Assembly: GCF_010093535.1 (NCBI RefSeq)
Contig: NW_022985177.1
Location: 848,857 to 912,856, forward strand
Length of the DNA stretch: 64,000 nt
DNA from: Lindgomyces ingoldianus
Taxonomy: Eukaryota; Ascomycota; Dothideomycetes; Pleosporales; Lindgomycetaceae
Direction of reading: 5' to 3'
The notes under the pieces were generated by a model. The model did not search any database and was not told where the DNA came from. It saw only the letters and a program-made list of their open reading frames with translations. This document shows, one piece after another, positions 1 through 11,988 of the stretch (its first letter is position 1; every line of letters begins with the position of its first letter). Both the position numbers and the translations under genes were made by a program.

Positions 1-1461
1 CTATGTACTAAGTTTTCTAAATATCTAGCTATTAATATAAATTAATAAAAATCTTTATTTTATTTATAAAAATATTATATAGTTAACTTATATAGTTATT
101 ATTTTTTTTTTATGCTTTTTAGAATTATATAATCTTATCTACTAAGAGTTTTTCTTTAGCAGTTTCTCTCTAGGGTGGAAGTTTGTACAGGCTGTAATGT
201 GGTATAGATTGTGCAGGTGGTATTAGTAGTGTATACACTACTGCAGGCGGTGGTGTGTACGATTAAGGGTGTGGAGCAGGCGTTAGGTAGGGTGGCATGT
301 ATTGTTTATACAGTAATTAGTGTAGTGCTAGCTAAGGTGTAGGAGCAGGTAATGCTAGTATGTTTAGTGTTAATAGCAGCATTATGTTTAGTCTGCTTCT
401 ATGTAGAGCCTTATATAGTAATAAAAGTTACATATAAAGCCTTTCTAGTGCAATTGCTTTTTTTATGCTATATTATACAGCTTCTAGGCTTAGGTACCTT
501 TAGTGCCTAGCTATAGTGTAATTTTTTTGTTCTTTAGCACTTATATAAGCTTTTTTTTAAACGCATAGCTAAGTGCTAAGAAGTCTTATAGTGTTTATTC
601 TTTAAAATCCTTTATATACGCACTTAAAAAAGTAGCGCTTTTCTAAGTTATTATATATAGATTAGTAATTATATAACTTATGTATAATTAAGTCTATAGG
701 CTTATTAGAGCTTTTAACATGTTAATCTTATTATTCTAGTACTCTAGGCTAGTCTTATTCTATAGTGTTACCTCTAATATCCTTATATCCTTTATAAGTT
801 GTTTATATAATAGGAATTATTCCTTATTCTTCTTATTATTATGTAGAGTTGTTAGTTGCTAGTAGGATTTTATTATAATAGTATAGTTAATTACTTTTCT
901 AGTAGATTACGCGGGTACTGCTGTTGTCTAGCTGCTAAGTTGTGCAGCTTTAATAACTTTAGTGTGCGCCTTACACTATCTCCTCTTTACTTTATACAGT
1001 AGCAGAGCTTGCTGTATAATGCAAAGAATTAATTTACTATCCTAAAAAATAAGTAACTAAATAAAGTACTTTATAAGGTGTAAGTACTTTGTTGTTACTT
1101 TTTTTAAGAGATAGGTAACAAAATAAAGTGCCTTACAAGGCGTAGAGTTAATTGCTTGTGCAGTAGTTTGCGCAGGTACTGCTGTTGTCTAGCTGCTAGG
1201 TTGTGCAGCTTTAATAGCTTTAGTGTGCGCCTTACACTATCTCCTTCTTACTTTGTACAGTAGCAGAGCTTGCTGTACAATGTAAAGGATTAATCTGCTA
1301 TTCTAAGGGATAGGTAACTAAACAAAGTACCTTACAAGGTGTAAGTACTCTACTATTACTTTTTCTAAGGGATAAGTAACAAAACAAAGTACCTTATAAG
1401 GTGTAAGTACTCTATTGTTACTCTTGCTAATTTACAGTTAATTAAATTAACTACTAATTAG
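1..1461 (-). mobile_element. Copia element A1, internal 5' part (truncated by window edge)
   Basis: This AT-rich stretch is near-identical to the complement of the region just inside the left LTR of the full Copia copy at 33530-39918, and to 4271-5752. It is the leader and gag-side part of a minus-strand Ty1/Copia element whose remainder lies left of the window. It is less mutated than the second copy: TGG and TGT trinucleotides here are TAG and TAT at the matching places in 4440-4520. No open frame survives. Identity rests on the alignable copy at 33.5-39.9 kb, which carries recognisable Copia domains. Confidence 0.85.
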
Positions 1462-1741
1462 TGTTAAATAGGCTCTAACAGCTAGCTGCTTATAGTATAA
1501 GCACTTAAGTAGTAAAAGTAAGAGTAGTGTACAGTGTGCACAGCATATAAAGTAGGTAAGGTAAGAGCAACATATTTCTAGTTCTATTACTCTTGTCTTT
1601 CCTCTGTATAGAGGAAAAGGGGGATATCTAGATGTTTGCGCACAGAGGTTCGCGCACGAGCATCATGTGACATAGATACGTGATCCTGCTCGTGCGCGAT
1701 CGTTTGTATCTAGGCCGCGACGCTGCTGCTGCGTACAGACA
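1462..1741 (-). repeat. LTR of Copia element A1
   Basis: 280 bp, TG...CA bounded (TGTTAAATAGG to GCGTACAGACA on the plus strand). It has the same length as the LTRs at 5753-6032, 33530-33809 and 39639-39918. The outer ~120 bp (GCGCACGAGCAGGATCACG-type sequence) is CpG-rich and barely mutated, while the inner half is eroded. The 5 bases after it (GCCTA, 1742-1746) are the expected target duplication; the matching copy would lie left of the window. Confidence 0.9.
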
Positions 1742-2262
1742 GCCTAATTATTTTTTTTTCTAGGTTAGAAATACTTAGTCTAGACTTTATGTAAGTTTTT
1801 TTTACTTTTTACTTTTTTAGTATTTATATCTTTCTTTTACACTAGTGCAGCATTACTATTCTAAGGGGCTTAGTCTGTAGTAGGCTTTAGTTCTACCTTT
1901 ATAATATTTTTATAAGGCTATTTTTTTTTTCTTTTCTTTAGAAATTTTTTTTATATAAAGATTAGTTTATTTAAGTTATTTATTATAAGTAAGTTATTTT
2001 TTTATAGTATAGTTTAACCTATGTATATTAGAGCTTTAGTAGGCTATTTTTTTTTAATAATAATATTTCTCTTTTTAATGCTTTTAATTTTATACAGGCT
2101 AGTCTAGCCTTTTTTCTCTCTTTATGCTATAATCTCTAAGCTAAAGAGGAGGTTAAGAACTTTATATATTATAAAGCTATTATAAGTGTTAATTATATAA
2201 TTAATATTTACTTTTATATAGTTCTTTTAAAGTATCTTTATTACTTTTTATACTACACTTAC

Positions 2263-2445
2263 TTATGTAATAATGTTTAGTAATAGTAGAAAGTCTAGGT
2301 TAATTCTTAGGTATACTTTAAAGACTAGCAGTGTAGGTACTAGACTATGCAGGCTAGCTATGTTGTTTAAAGCCTTAACTGCTATTTTTAGAATAGCTTT
2401 ATTATCTATATAGTTACCTAGCTTAGTCTTTAGAATGTTAAACAC
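2263..2445 (-). pseudogene. Copia integrase fragment in A2
   Basis: A 60-codon open stretch that matches the integrase-core C-terminal part of fungal Ty1/Copia polyproteins. The segment reading VKALNN...SLVPTLLVF corresponds to the usual ALNDTAGPxGLVPTLLVFG motif. The same segment is present at about 36960-37120 in A3. It is bounded by TAA/TAG stops generated by transitions and has no start context; it is a relic and not a gene. Confidence 0.75.
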
Positions 2446-5400
2446 TTGTTAAAAAGGTGTATATACACACTTAACTTTTCTAACTGCCTAATATGCTTTT
2501 ATAGGCATCTGCTTACATGTAGCTTCTATAATTTTTATATAAGCTTAAAAATTCTTTAAAGTAAAGTTTATACTAAAGTTATATATAATATAGTCTAGAG
2601 GTTCTTAATAAGTGTTAATTTAGCATTTGCATAGTGCATTCTAGGTATTTTGTGTAGACATAGATTTTAGGAATGTAGTAGCCTAAAATAATATGTTTAC
2701 ATTAATAACATATAAAACATCTTTATTATTAATTTATATAACATTAATAATAACTTTATAGTTAAAGTAAGTGTTATTTTTAATTATAAACTTAAATCTT
2801 TATAAGGCCTAGTTATATAATTAGTAGAAGTAGTAGAACTTCTTAATCTCTTCTAGCACTACAGCATTAATGTTATAGCTAGCGCTAGTTAGCATCTTCT
2901 AGAGTCTTTTTATGCAGGGGTGTTTAAATTAGCAGTAAAGGTAGTAAAGTTTTAATTTAGTAAAGAAAAACATAGATTTCTTTTTACTAATATTAAAAAA
3001 AATGTGTCTTTATTTTTATATAATAAGTATAGTAGTTTTATCTTTATATATAATAATATTTATAATGTTATTAAAGTATGCTCTAAGTTAGTTAGCATCT
3101 ACTAGTAATAGTAGAAATAGTGTTAAAGTCTTTAAAATATAGTATATAACTAGACTAATTAGGTTTTAGATTTATATAGTACTAATTAGTCTTTTTAGTG
3201 TTTAGCTTTTAAAGCTAATATTTATTTAGCTAAGTGTCTAATTAATTTTTATATATAAGTTCTTTTATATATATACTTTAAGTTAGAACTTACTAACAGT
3301 AGAAATTTTTACTACGCCTATATTTTATAGTTTGCCTTAGTATACTATATAGTATTAGTTATTAAGAATAAACTGCTTAGTATACTTCTTAAGTTTAATG
3401 CTGTAGATGTTCTCTTCTATTACATAGTGTAGATAAGTAGTAGAGGTAAAGTAGTTAATAGCTTTCTTAGCATTCTTACTTTTTTATTTTATTTTTTTTA
3501 TATTATGTAAATTATTTTTTTTAGGATAACTTTTAAAGTCTTAGATATATAAAGTAATAGCTTTATATAATAAAGTTTTATTATAAAAATCTTTATATAA
3601 GGCAACATACTAGTTCTTTGCTTATGTATAGTTATTATAAAAGTAGTTTAATAACTAACATTTTTTTATAGTAAATAAAGCACTTTTTTATCTATATATA
3701 GTTATCTTTAGATTATAGCCTAAACCTAGATAAAGATCTTTTATATTATTCTTTTTTATATAAAGAGAAGCTTTCTTCTTGTTGTGTAAACTTTTATTAT
3801 ATAAAGTTATATTAGTAGTTTATGTAGTATGTATTAGGCAGTTTCTAGAGGTATTAGTTTACCTTTTAGTCTATAGTAACTTAAAGTAATGCTTATAAGT
3901 TGCTAAATAGAGCTTTACATAAAGGCTTAATAGTAAACATAGTATGTTCTAGTTCTAGTTATCTTTAACAGGCTTATATAATAGCAGTGTACAGTAGAAC
4001 ATTCTTTTAAAATTTTATTTTTAGTGCTTTTTATATAAGTATAAGCTTATTAATTATTACTTTAAAGACTTTATATAAACTCTTATTAAAGTTTTTTTAT
4101 TAGCATTATATAAAAGTTATTATTATCTAGTCTATCTAGTACTAGCTATAGTTTACATTAGTGTTAAAGTAACTACTTAAGGTGTTATATAAATACTTCT
4201 AGTTATGTTTAAAGCTTATATTATGTATATAGTACATATTTGCCTAACCTTTTAAAATATTTAGAAAGATGTTTATATACTAAGTTTTCTAAATATTTAG
4301 CTATTAACATAAATTAATAAAAATCTTTATTTTATTTATAAAAATGTTATATAGTTAACTTATATAGTTAAATTTTTTTTATGCCTTTTAAAATTATATA
4401 ATCTTATTTACTAAAAGTTTTTCTTTAGCAGTTTCTTTCTAAGGTAGAAGTTTATACAGGTTATAATGTAGTATAGATTATGCAGGTAGTATTAGTAGTG
4501 TATACACTACTGCAGGCAGTAGTGTGTACAATTAAGGGTGTAGAGCAGGCGTTAGATAGGGTGGCATATATTATTTATACAGTAATTAGTGTAGTGCTAG
4601 CTAAGGTGTAAGAGCAGGTAATACTAGTATATTTAGTGTTAATAGTAGTATTATGTTTAGTCTACTTCTGTGCAGAGCCTTATATAGTAATAGGAGTAGT
4701 GTATAAAGCTTTTTTAGTGCAATTACTTTTTTTTATGCTATATTATACAGCTTCTAGGCTTAAGTACCTTTAGTGCCTAGCTATAGTGTAATTTTTTTAT
4801 TCTCTAGCACTTATATAAGCTCTCTTTTAAATATATAGCTAAGTGCTAAAAAGTCTTATAGTGTCTATTTTTTAAAATTTTTTATATATTAACTTAAAAA
4901 AGTAGTGCTTTTCTAAGTTATTATATATAAATTAGTAATTATATAACTTATATATAATTAAGTTTATAAGCTTATTAAAGCTTTTAATATAGTAATCTTA
5001 TTATTTTAGTACTCTAGGCTAGTCTTATTTTGTAGTGTTACCTCTAATATCCTTATATCCTTTATAAGTTATTTATATAATAGAAATTATTCTTTATTTT
5101 TTTTATTATTATATAGAGTTGTTAGTTACTAGTAGAATTTTATTATAATAGTATAGTTAATTACTTTTTTAGTAAATTACGCAGGTACTGCTGTTATCTA
5201 GCTGCTAGGTTGTGCAGCTTTAATAGCTTTAGTGTGCGCCTTACACTATCTCTTTTTTACTTTATATAGTAGTAGAGCTTACTATATAATGTAAAAGATT
5301 AATTTACTATTTTAAGAAATAAGTAACTAAATAAAGTACTTTATAAAGTATAAGTACTTTATAAAGTATAAGTACTTTATTATTACTCTTTCTAAGAGAT

Positions 5401-5752
5401 AAGTAATAAAATAAAGTGCTTTATAAAGCATAAAGTTAATTACTTATGCAGTAGATTATATAGGTACTACTGTTATTATCTAGCTGCTAGGTTGTGCAGC
5501 TTTAATAGTTTTAGTGTGCGTCTTACACTATCTCCTTTTTACTTTGTACAGTAGCAAAGCTTACTGTATAATGTAAAGGATTAATCTACTATTCTAAAGG
5601 ATAAGTAACTAAACAAAGTACTTTATAAAGTAGAAGTGCTTTATTATTACTCTTTCTAAAGAATAAGTAATAAAATAAAGTACCTTATAAAGTATAAGTA
5701 CTTTATTATTACTCTTACTAATTTATAGTTAATTAAATTAACTACTAATTAG

Positions 5753-6032
5753 TGTTAAATAGGCTTTAATAGCTAGCTGCTTATAGTATAAGCACTTAAG
5801 TAGTAAAAGTAAGAGTAGTGTACAGTGTGCATAGTATATAAAGTAAGTAAGGTAAAAGTAACATGTTTCTAGTTCTATTACTCTTGTCTTTCCTCTATAC
5901 AGAGGAAAAGGGTGATATCTAGATGTTCGCGCACAGAGGTTCGCGCACAAGCATCATGTGACATAGATACGTGATCCTGCTCGTGCGCAATCGCTTGTAT
6001 CTAGGCCGCGACGCTGCTGCTGCGTACAGACA
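5753..6032 (-). repeat. LTR of Copia element A2 (5' LTR in element orientation)
   Basis: 280 bp, TGTTAAATAGG...GTACAGACA on the plus strand, collinear with the other three A LTRs without visible indels. The outer ~110 bp keeps CpG and TCA/TGA trinucleotides that are otherwise nearly absent around it. The following bases TTTAG (6033-6037) should be the target duplication. The matching D2 sequence also carries TTTAG there, which supports insertion of A2 into D1. Confidence 0.9.
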
Positions 6033-7831
6033 TTTAGTAATATTTAAAAAGAGTTTTAAAGCGCTAGTTTAGTTTTATTTAACTTAAAATAAGTTAAAAT
6101 AGCTCTTAACATCTAGTTATATACTTTATTACTACTACTACTTATTATTAATAAGCCTTAGTAGTTATAAACTTTAAGTAATACTTTTAAATTTAAGTTA
6201 TAATTAATGCTTAACGTACTTCACAGGCGAGTTGCTCACACACCTAAGTTGCTTACTTTTGCTAAGACCCCACTAAACTACTCTTCCTACACTAATGCAT
6301 TCCCCACAACACTACTTAGACGCGCTAAAAGAATGTTAGATACAGCTTACGCTTTAAGCTTTTAAATAAGACATAAAACTCTTAAAGAAATATGCTATAG
6401 CTATATATAAGGTCTTATAAAAGATAATAAATAACTATAGCGCTAGACAACCTTTACAAGCTAATTCTACAGCTAAATTATAAAGGCTAGGTAATAAAAA
6501 AAAGCAGGTAATTGTTAAGACTATACTTAAGCTATATGCGCAAGGAATTTCCCCTTAGATAGCATTTATAGCTAATATAGCTAATTCTTTGCGCGCTAAG
6601 CGTAATCTAGGCTATGTTTACATAAACTAGCCTAGTACATTTGTAAAGTGTTATTTAGAGCTTAAAGTAACATTTAAGCGTAAGTACAACTATAAAAGAG
6701 CTCTTTATAAGAGTCCTAAGGTAATTTAGAGCAGGTTTAGCCTTGTAAAGAATATTAAAGCTAAGTATAGCATCTAGAATAATAACACATATAACTTTAG
6801 AAAGATAGAGTTTATAATTAGCTAAATATCTCTTAACTATACTTGCGCTTAAAACTTTACTTTAAGCTCTAAATAACGCTTTACAAACGTACTAGGCTAG
6901 TTTATGTAAACATGGCCTAGATTACACTTAGCGCGCAAAGAATTAGCTATATTAGCTATAAATGCTATCTAAGAGGAAATTCCTCGCGCATATAGCTTAA
7001 GTATAGTCTTAATAATTACCTACTTCTTTTTATTACCTAGCCTCTATAATTTAGCTGTAGAATTAGCTTGTAAAGGTTGTCTAGCGCTATAGTTATTTAT
7101 TATCTTTTATAAGACTTTACACATAGCTATAGCACATTTTTTTAAGAGTTTTATGTCTTGTTTAAAAGCTTAGAGTGTAAGCTGTATCTACTATTCTTTT
7201 AGCGCGTTTAAGTAGTGTTGTAGGGAATGCATTAGTGTAGAAAGGGTAGTTTAGTAGGGTCTTAGCAAAAGTAAGCAACTTAGGTGTGTGAGCAACTCGC
7301 CTGTGAAGTACGTTATAAAAGTAAGAATTTAAAGGTATATAAATAGCTTACTAATGTCTATAGTAAAAGCCTTTAAAAAGGTCTTAAAAAGAGTAGTAAT
7401 TATTACACATAAGCTAGTGTTAGTATAAAAGAAGATTATAAAGCTTTAAGTAGTAAATAAAGCTGCTACATAACATAAATTACATAAAAAAAGTAAATTT
7501 AAGTAAAAAAAACTTTATTAGTTAAAAATAAAGCTTATTTAACTACTTTAAAGAAGTTTAGAGCGCGTAGTAATAGAAAGAAGCTAAAAACACAGGTGCG
7601 CACTAAAAAAAGTAAGCTAAGTTAAAAGTAATGTAAGTAGTGCAATTAAACTAGGCATAACTTACATATATGTAAAAAAGTAGTAAAAGTAGACTCTAAA
7701 TAATATCTTATATTATATTACTTTATATAGAGCTAAAGTGGGCTGTTTTGCGCTAGAATAGGGTGGTTTTAGTAGGGGCTTAGCAAAAGTAGCCGGCTAA
7801 CCCGTGTGGCCGGCTAACCTGTTAGGTACGT
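6033..7831 (+). mobile_element. Fot1/pogo-type DNA transposon D1, 3' part, with E1 inserted
   Basis: Sequence 6033-6213 plus 7316-7831 is the inverted counterpart of 8501-9190 in element D2. It ends in the same terminal repeat (GTTAGGTACGT, followed by TA at 7832-7833). It encodes, in degraded form, the C-terminal part of a pogo-type transposase including the basic stretch near 7560-7620. The 5' part is missing because Copia A2 inserted at 6032/6033. A 1.1-kb palindromic element (E1) sits inside it at a TA target. Heavily RIP-mutated and inactive. Confidence 0.75.
6214..7313. mobile_element. Palindromic pogo-derived element E1 (foldback-like)
   Basis: 1,100 bp with long terminal inverted repeats beginning ACGTACTTCACAGGCGAG and flanked by TA duplications (6212-6213, 7314-7315). 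The two arms, about 6214-6690 and 6840-7313, are inverted copies of one another over roughly 450 bp. Each carries the N-terminal part of a Fot1/pogo transposase: the plus strand near 6590-6850 reads as the CENP-B-like DNA-binding region followed by an altered YNFDETGF motif (YNFRKIEF). An element made of two opposed 5' ends cannot encode a full transposase. Related copies: 46313-47377 (E2) and 27296-27455 (fragment). Confidence 0.8.
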
Positions 7832-7833
7832 TA

Positions 7834-8498
7834 TAAAATTTTAACTTTATATAGCTTATAAAGTTATAACCTAGAGCATAGTAAAAATGTCTATATTAAA
7901 GGTACTATCTAGGGCTACACTAGACCTAAAGAGGTTCTAAGTAAAGTCTAGACTAAGTATTATTTATATATATAATAGAAATATTTTAAAAATTTCTAAA
8001 AAACATTACTAGCTACTTTTTTAGTAAAATAAAAGTTCTACATACTTTTAATTTATTTATACTATACTAAACTACTAATTTATAACTAGTAAGCTTACCT
8101 TCTTAGCAGCAGGTATATTTAGCTTATAGTAGTACTACTATTTCTCTTAGTTAATTGCGCAGCTGTTTTTTAAAAAAAATTACTTTAAACTTAAACTAGA
8201 TAATAGTATTATTTAAATAGTTCTTACTAACACTACTAAAACTACTTTAAAATAAAGTTAGCTATAATTTAAATAACTTATAATACTAAAACATACTTTA
8301 TACTGCTTATAGTTATGTTCTTAAGAAACCTAACACTACTAGGCATACTTTATTAGTGTAAAGCTCTTAGTCTTATGCTTTAGCTACTAAAAGTATGCAT
8401 TAATATGCTCTCTAAGGGCTAGTGTATATAAAAAGACATTCTTTAATAGTAAAGCTAAGCTTTAGCATTTAAGTTAAGTTTTTAACTTAAGTTACTTA
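7834..8498. other. Unassigned AT-rich spacer between D1 and D2
   Basis: 665 bp between the facing ends of the opposed pogo elements. TAA and TAG dominate all frames. I see no terminal repeats and no recognisable protein segment. It may be older eroded repeat or unique sequence drawn into the mutated tract. Confidence 0.5.
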
Positions 8499-8500
8499 TA

Positions 8501-10364
8501 ACGTACCTAACAGGTTAGCCGGCCACACAGGTTAGCCGGCCACTTTTGCCAAGCCCCTACTAAAACCACCCTATTCTAGCGCAAAACAGCCCACTTTAGC
8601 CCTATATAAAGCAATATAACATAAGATATTATTTAAAGTCTACTTCTACTACTTTCTTATACATACACAAGTTATGCCTAGTCTAATTACACTACCTGCA
8701 TTACTTTTAACTTAGCTTACCTTTTTTAGCGCGCACCTGCGTCTTTAGCTTCTTTTTATTACTACGCGCTCTAAACTTCTTTAAAGTAGTTAAATAAGCT
8801 TTATTTTTAACTATTAAGGTTTTTTTTACATAAATCTACTTTTTTTTATATAATCTATATTATGTAGCAGCCTTATTTACTACTTAAAGCGTTATAATCT
8901 CCTTTTATACTAACACTAGCTTATGCGTAATAATTAATGCCCTCTTTAAGACTTTCTTACAAGCTTTTACTATAGACATTAGTAAGCTATTTATATGCCT
9001 TTAAATTTTTACCTTTATAAGTATTAATTATAACTTAAATTTAAAAGTATTACTTAGAGTTTATAACTGCTAGGGCTTATTATTAATAAGTAGTAGTAGT
9101 AATAAAGTATATAACTAAATATTAAAGGCTATTTTAACTTATTTTAGGTTAAATAAAACTAAACTAGCGCTTTAAACCCCTTTTTAAATATTACTAAAAG
9201 TAATTACTACATTATAGGCGTGTATAAAGTATAGTAAGAACTTAAGTTTTATAATATTAGTAATTTAGTTACACATAAGATTTTTAGCTTAGCGCCTATA
9301 CACTTTTTTTAAAGAGGCAAAACAACTTACATTAAAAGGCTATAAAAGATGTAATAAGTGTAAAAGCATATAAATAGTAATAATCTTATTCTTCTTATAG
9401 TACTGCTAGAAATTAAGTAAGTTATAGCTTTTATAGCTATTAATAATAAAAAGCTAATAAGCGCTTATAACCTTTTTTTTATATGCTTATTAAAGTGCTT
9501 TAACTACTGCAGCTTAAGCTTATTTATTATCTAGCTGTTTTTAGAGACTATAATAACTTAGTTCTAAAGCAAATTCTTTTTTTTATACTAAGTAAAAAGG
9601 TAATAGCAGCCTTTAAAAATAATAAAAAGTAGAATAGCCTACTTTATTATATTAATGCTTTAAATAACTATTATCTACTTTTTATTACTTTACTATATTA
9701 CTTTTAGCTATTCTTATCTCTTTAAAGCTATAATAACTGCTCTAGTTAATATCTAGCCTATTATAAAGCTTAACTTATTAAAGTTATACATGTTTTTATT
9801 CTACATACTATACTTAGCTTTTATATTAGCTACTAGGTAAAACTAGCCCTAGATAACTTTTAGATCTTTATAAAGCACTTTTTTATAATTATACTTATAA
9901 TTAAACTTTATTATAAACTTAGAGCAGTGCTTAACTTATATACTAGGCTAGTTTAAGCTAACCTAGCCTAGATTACACTCTACGCGCAAAGAATTAGCTA
10001 TATTAGCTATAGCTATAAGCCTAAAAAGAAATCTATGTGTAATAAGCTTAAGTATATACTTAATAACTACTTTTTTTTTAAGCTTAGTTAGATTTCTTAA
10101 TTTAGGCTAACATTCTGCTTTTAAAGGCTGTCTAGCGTGTTAATTACTTAGTGTTATGTAAGAGACATTATAAATAGCTGCAGCGTGTTATAAAAAAAGT
10201 TTTAAGTTTTATTTAAAAGTCTAAAAAGTAAGCTGTATCTAACATTCTTTAGAAGATTTAATCTAGTGTTGTTGTTAAAGCATTATATAGATAGGTAGAG
10301 TGTGGTAGAGGCTTAGCAAAAGTAGCTGGCTAACCTGTGTAGCCGGCTAACCTGTTAGGTACGT
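8501..10364 (-). mobile_element. Fot1/pogo-type (Tc1/mariner superfamily) DNA transposon D2
   Basis: 1,864 bp bounded by inverted repeats starting ACGTACCTAACAGG and flanked by TA duplications (8499-8500, 10365-10366). The terminal repeat contains a tandem GGCCGGCTAACC motif and remains GC-rich. The minus strand carries, in order, a degraded transposase: an HTH/CENP-B-type region (about 10060-9880), a segment matching the first catalytic aspartate motif near 9790 (YNFNKLSF where the family has YNFDETGF), a basic stretch near 8740, and a C-terminal zinc knuckle (C-x2-C-x4-GH-x4-C) near 8700-8650. Complete in length, broken by many stops. Confidence 0.8.
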
Positions 10365-10366
10365 TA

Positions 10367-11781
10367 GTTTTAATAGTATATTTATTATAGTTAAAAGCTT
10401 AGTTAATATAGTACTAAAAAATATTTTTAGCGTAGTAAAAGTAAAAGTTAAGCTATATAAAGTTAGTATAAACTTAAAGAGCTTTAAAAAGACTTACTTT
10501 TATATAGCTACCTACTTTTTTATTAGCATAGCCTTTATAAATACTAAATAGTGTGCCTTTTAAGCACACACTAGTGTTTATAGCTATATAAAAATTAAAA
10601 GCTAAAGGCTTTTTACTACTTTTTTTAGATAATAGTGTAGTAACATAGCTATAGCACTATTTTTAGATAAGTAGTAGCTAAGGCTTTAAGTAAAGCAGAA
10701 GCTTATAGACATGCGTAGAAATCTCCTCTTTAGAGCACTAAGCAAAAGATGTAATAAGTATAGTAAAAAAAAATAAAGTTATAGCTAAAAAGACTAGTTA
10801 AAAAGAAGCTAAAGTAAAAGTAAAAAAAAAAAGTTTAAAAATAGTAAAAATAATGTTTTATACTTAAACCTACACTTACTTTTTTTACTTTATGTAAAGT
10901 TTAGAGTTACTTTAAAGCCTTACTACCTATAACCTGCTTAGTATAGAATATTAAAAAAATAAAATAATATATAAGTAGCTTAAAAAAACTATTACTTATA
11001 CTTATACTTAATTAACTAAAAAAGTAACTACTTTTAGTAAATAGTAATATATTAAAAGTATTATTTTCAGTATTTTATGCATAGAGATATTTCTAAAGCA
11101 CTAATTTATTAGTACTTAAAGAAACTAGTAAAATAACTTACTTATATAGCACTATACTTTCTTATTTAGCACTTGTAACTTTAGACTAAAGTAGCTATAA
11201 ACTTAGTTTTAAAAGCTTTACTATGCTAACTTTAAAACTATTTTTATAATATATTAAAACTTTAAGCTATTTTAAATAAAATTATAATATTATAAGCTTA
11301 CTAATAACTATCTTTTTAAAAAAAACTACCTACGTAGAAGTAGTACATCTATAAATACTTTATAGTACTTATAAGTACTAAAACTAAAACTTTAAGACTT
11401 TTAAAAGTAAACTTTAACTAAATAGTAAAAACAAAAAGTTATAATTTTAAGTTACTTTTATAAAAGTAAGCTTTTTAATTATAGTTTATTTACTTTACTT
11501 AGCTTTTATAGGCCTATTAGGCTTAATCTAATAAAATAAAAACACCTTATATTAGCAGCTATAGCGCTAGTAATAATGTTTTAAATTACTTAGTTATACT
11601 TTTTTAAACATAGTTTTTCTTTACTAAAGTTTTCTAAAGTTTAGTTACTAGTAATAAGTACTACCTAGGTGTAACTTATACAGTCCCTACTGCAGGTCTG
11701 CCTAGGGCTAGTCTAAGTTACTATAATATCCTACCTATCTAATCACAGGATTAAGGACAACCTGCAGAAGGAGGGGGGCCA
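10367..11781. other. AT-rich eroded sequence upstream of the H LTR
   Basis: About 1.4 kb of strongly mutated DNA. The last ~140 bp (11640-11781) are less eroded and end in the purine tract AGAAGGAGGGGGGCCA directly before the H LTR, so at least this part is the 3' end of a retroelement. No protein family was recognised in the rest. The short open stretch near 11060-11220 is basic and leucine-rich but gave no motif. Confidence 0.5.
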
Positions 11782-11988
11782 TGTCACAGTTAACTTAGAC
11801 ATGCCTTAGACTCTCCCTAGAGAGCTCTTAGCCTAGCCTTAGGCACATGACAGCCTGTCACGTGCCCCAGCACATATATATATATATATCCTCTCACGAA
11901 CCCCTGAGTCTCCTCAAGGATTCGTCTATTAATACTATCCTGTACCCTCTTCTGCGCTTCATGCTTCCTGCTTTACAGTGCTCTTACA
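11782..11988 (+). repeat. 3' LTR of retroelement H
   Basis: A segment of about 207 bp starting TGTCACAGTTAACTTAG immediately after a polypurine tract (AAGGAGGGGGGCC) and ending GTGCTCTTACA. The polypurine tract beside a TG start is the hallmark of a plus-oriented 3' LTR. It is noticeably less mutated than its flanks and contains a short (AT)n run at 11875-11889. The right boundary is inferred from the TG...CA rule only; no second copy lies in the window. Confidence 0.6.

Larger units (their letters stand above)
1742..6032 (-). mobile_element. Copia element A2 (minus strand), interrupted by A1
   Basis: This corresponds, in reverse complement, to about 33530-37675 of the full copy A3, ending in a 280-bp LTR at 5753-6032. 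It starts abruptly at 1742 in the middle of the A coding region, exactly where the A1 LTR ends, so A1 inserted into A2 in the same orientation. The rest of A2 must lie beyond A1, left of the window. RIP-like transitions are heavier than in A3. Integrase-coding sequence is still readable near 2263-2445. The right LTR abuts D1 sequence at 6033, so A2 had itself inserted into D1. Confidence 0.85.

Noticed and set aside
5738..5950. 70-codon open frame repeated in LTRs at 5738-5950 (minus), 33612-33824 and 39721-39978 (plus)
   Set aside because: It lies wholly or mainly in the Copia LTR, opens at a non-ATG codon, and persists because the GC-rich LTR block is little mutated. It shows no domain and no independent sign of translation.
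1462..6032. A single 4.6-kb Copia element with LTRs at 1462-1741 and 5753-6032
   Set aside because: The sequence before both LTRs is the same internal region (1-1461 matches 4271-5752), and there is no matching target duplication, so these are 5' ends of two nested elements.
6214..10364. One large palindrome from 6.0 to 9.2 kb as a single foldback element
   Set aside because: The symmetry is explained by two opposed copies of D (D1 and D2) with E1 inserted in one; each has its own TA-flanked end.
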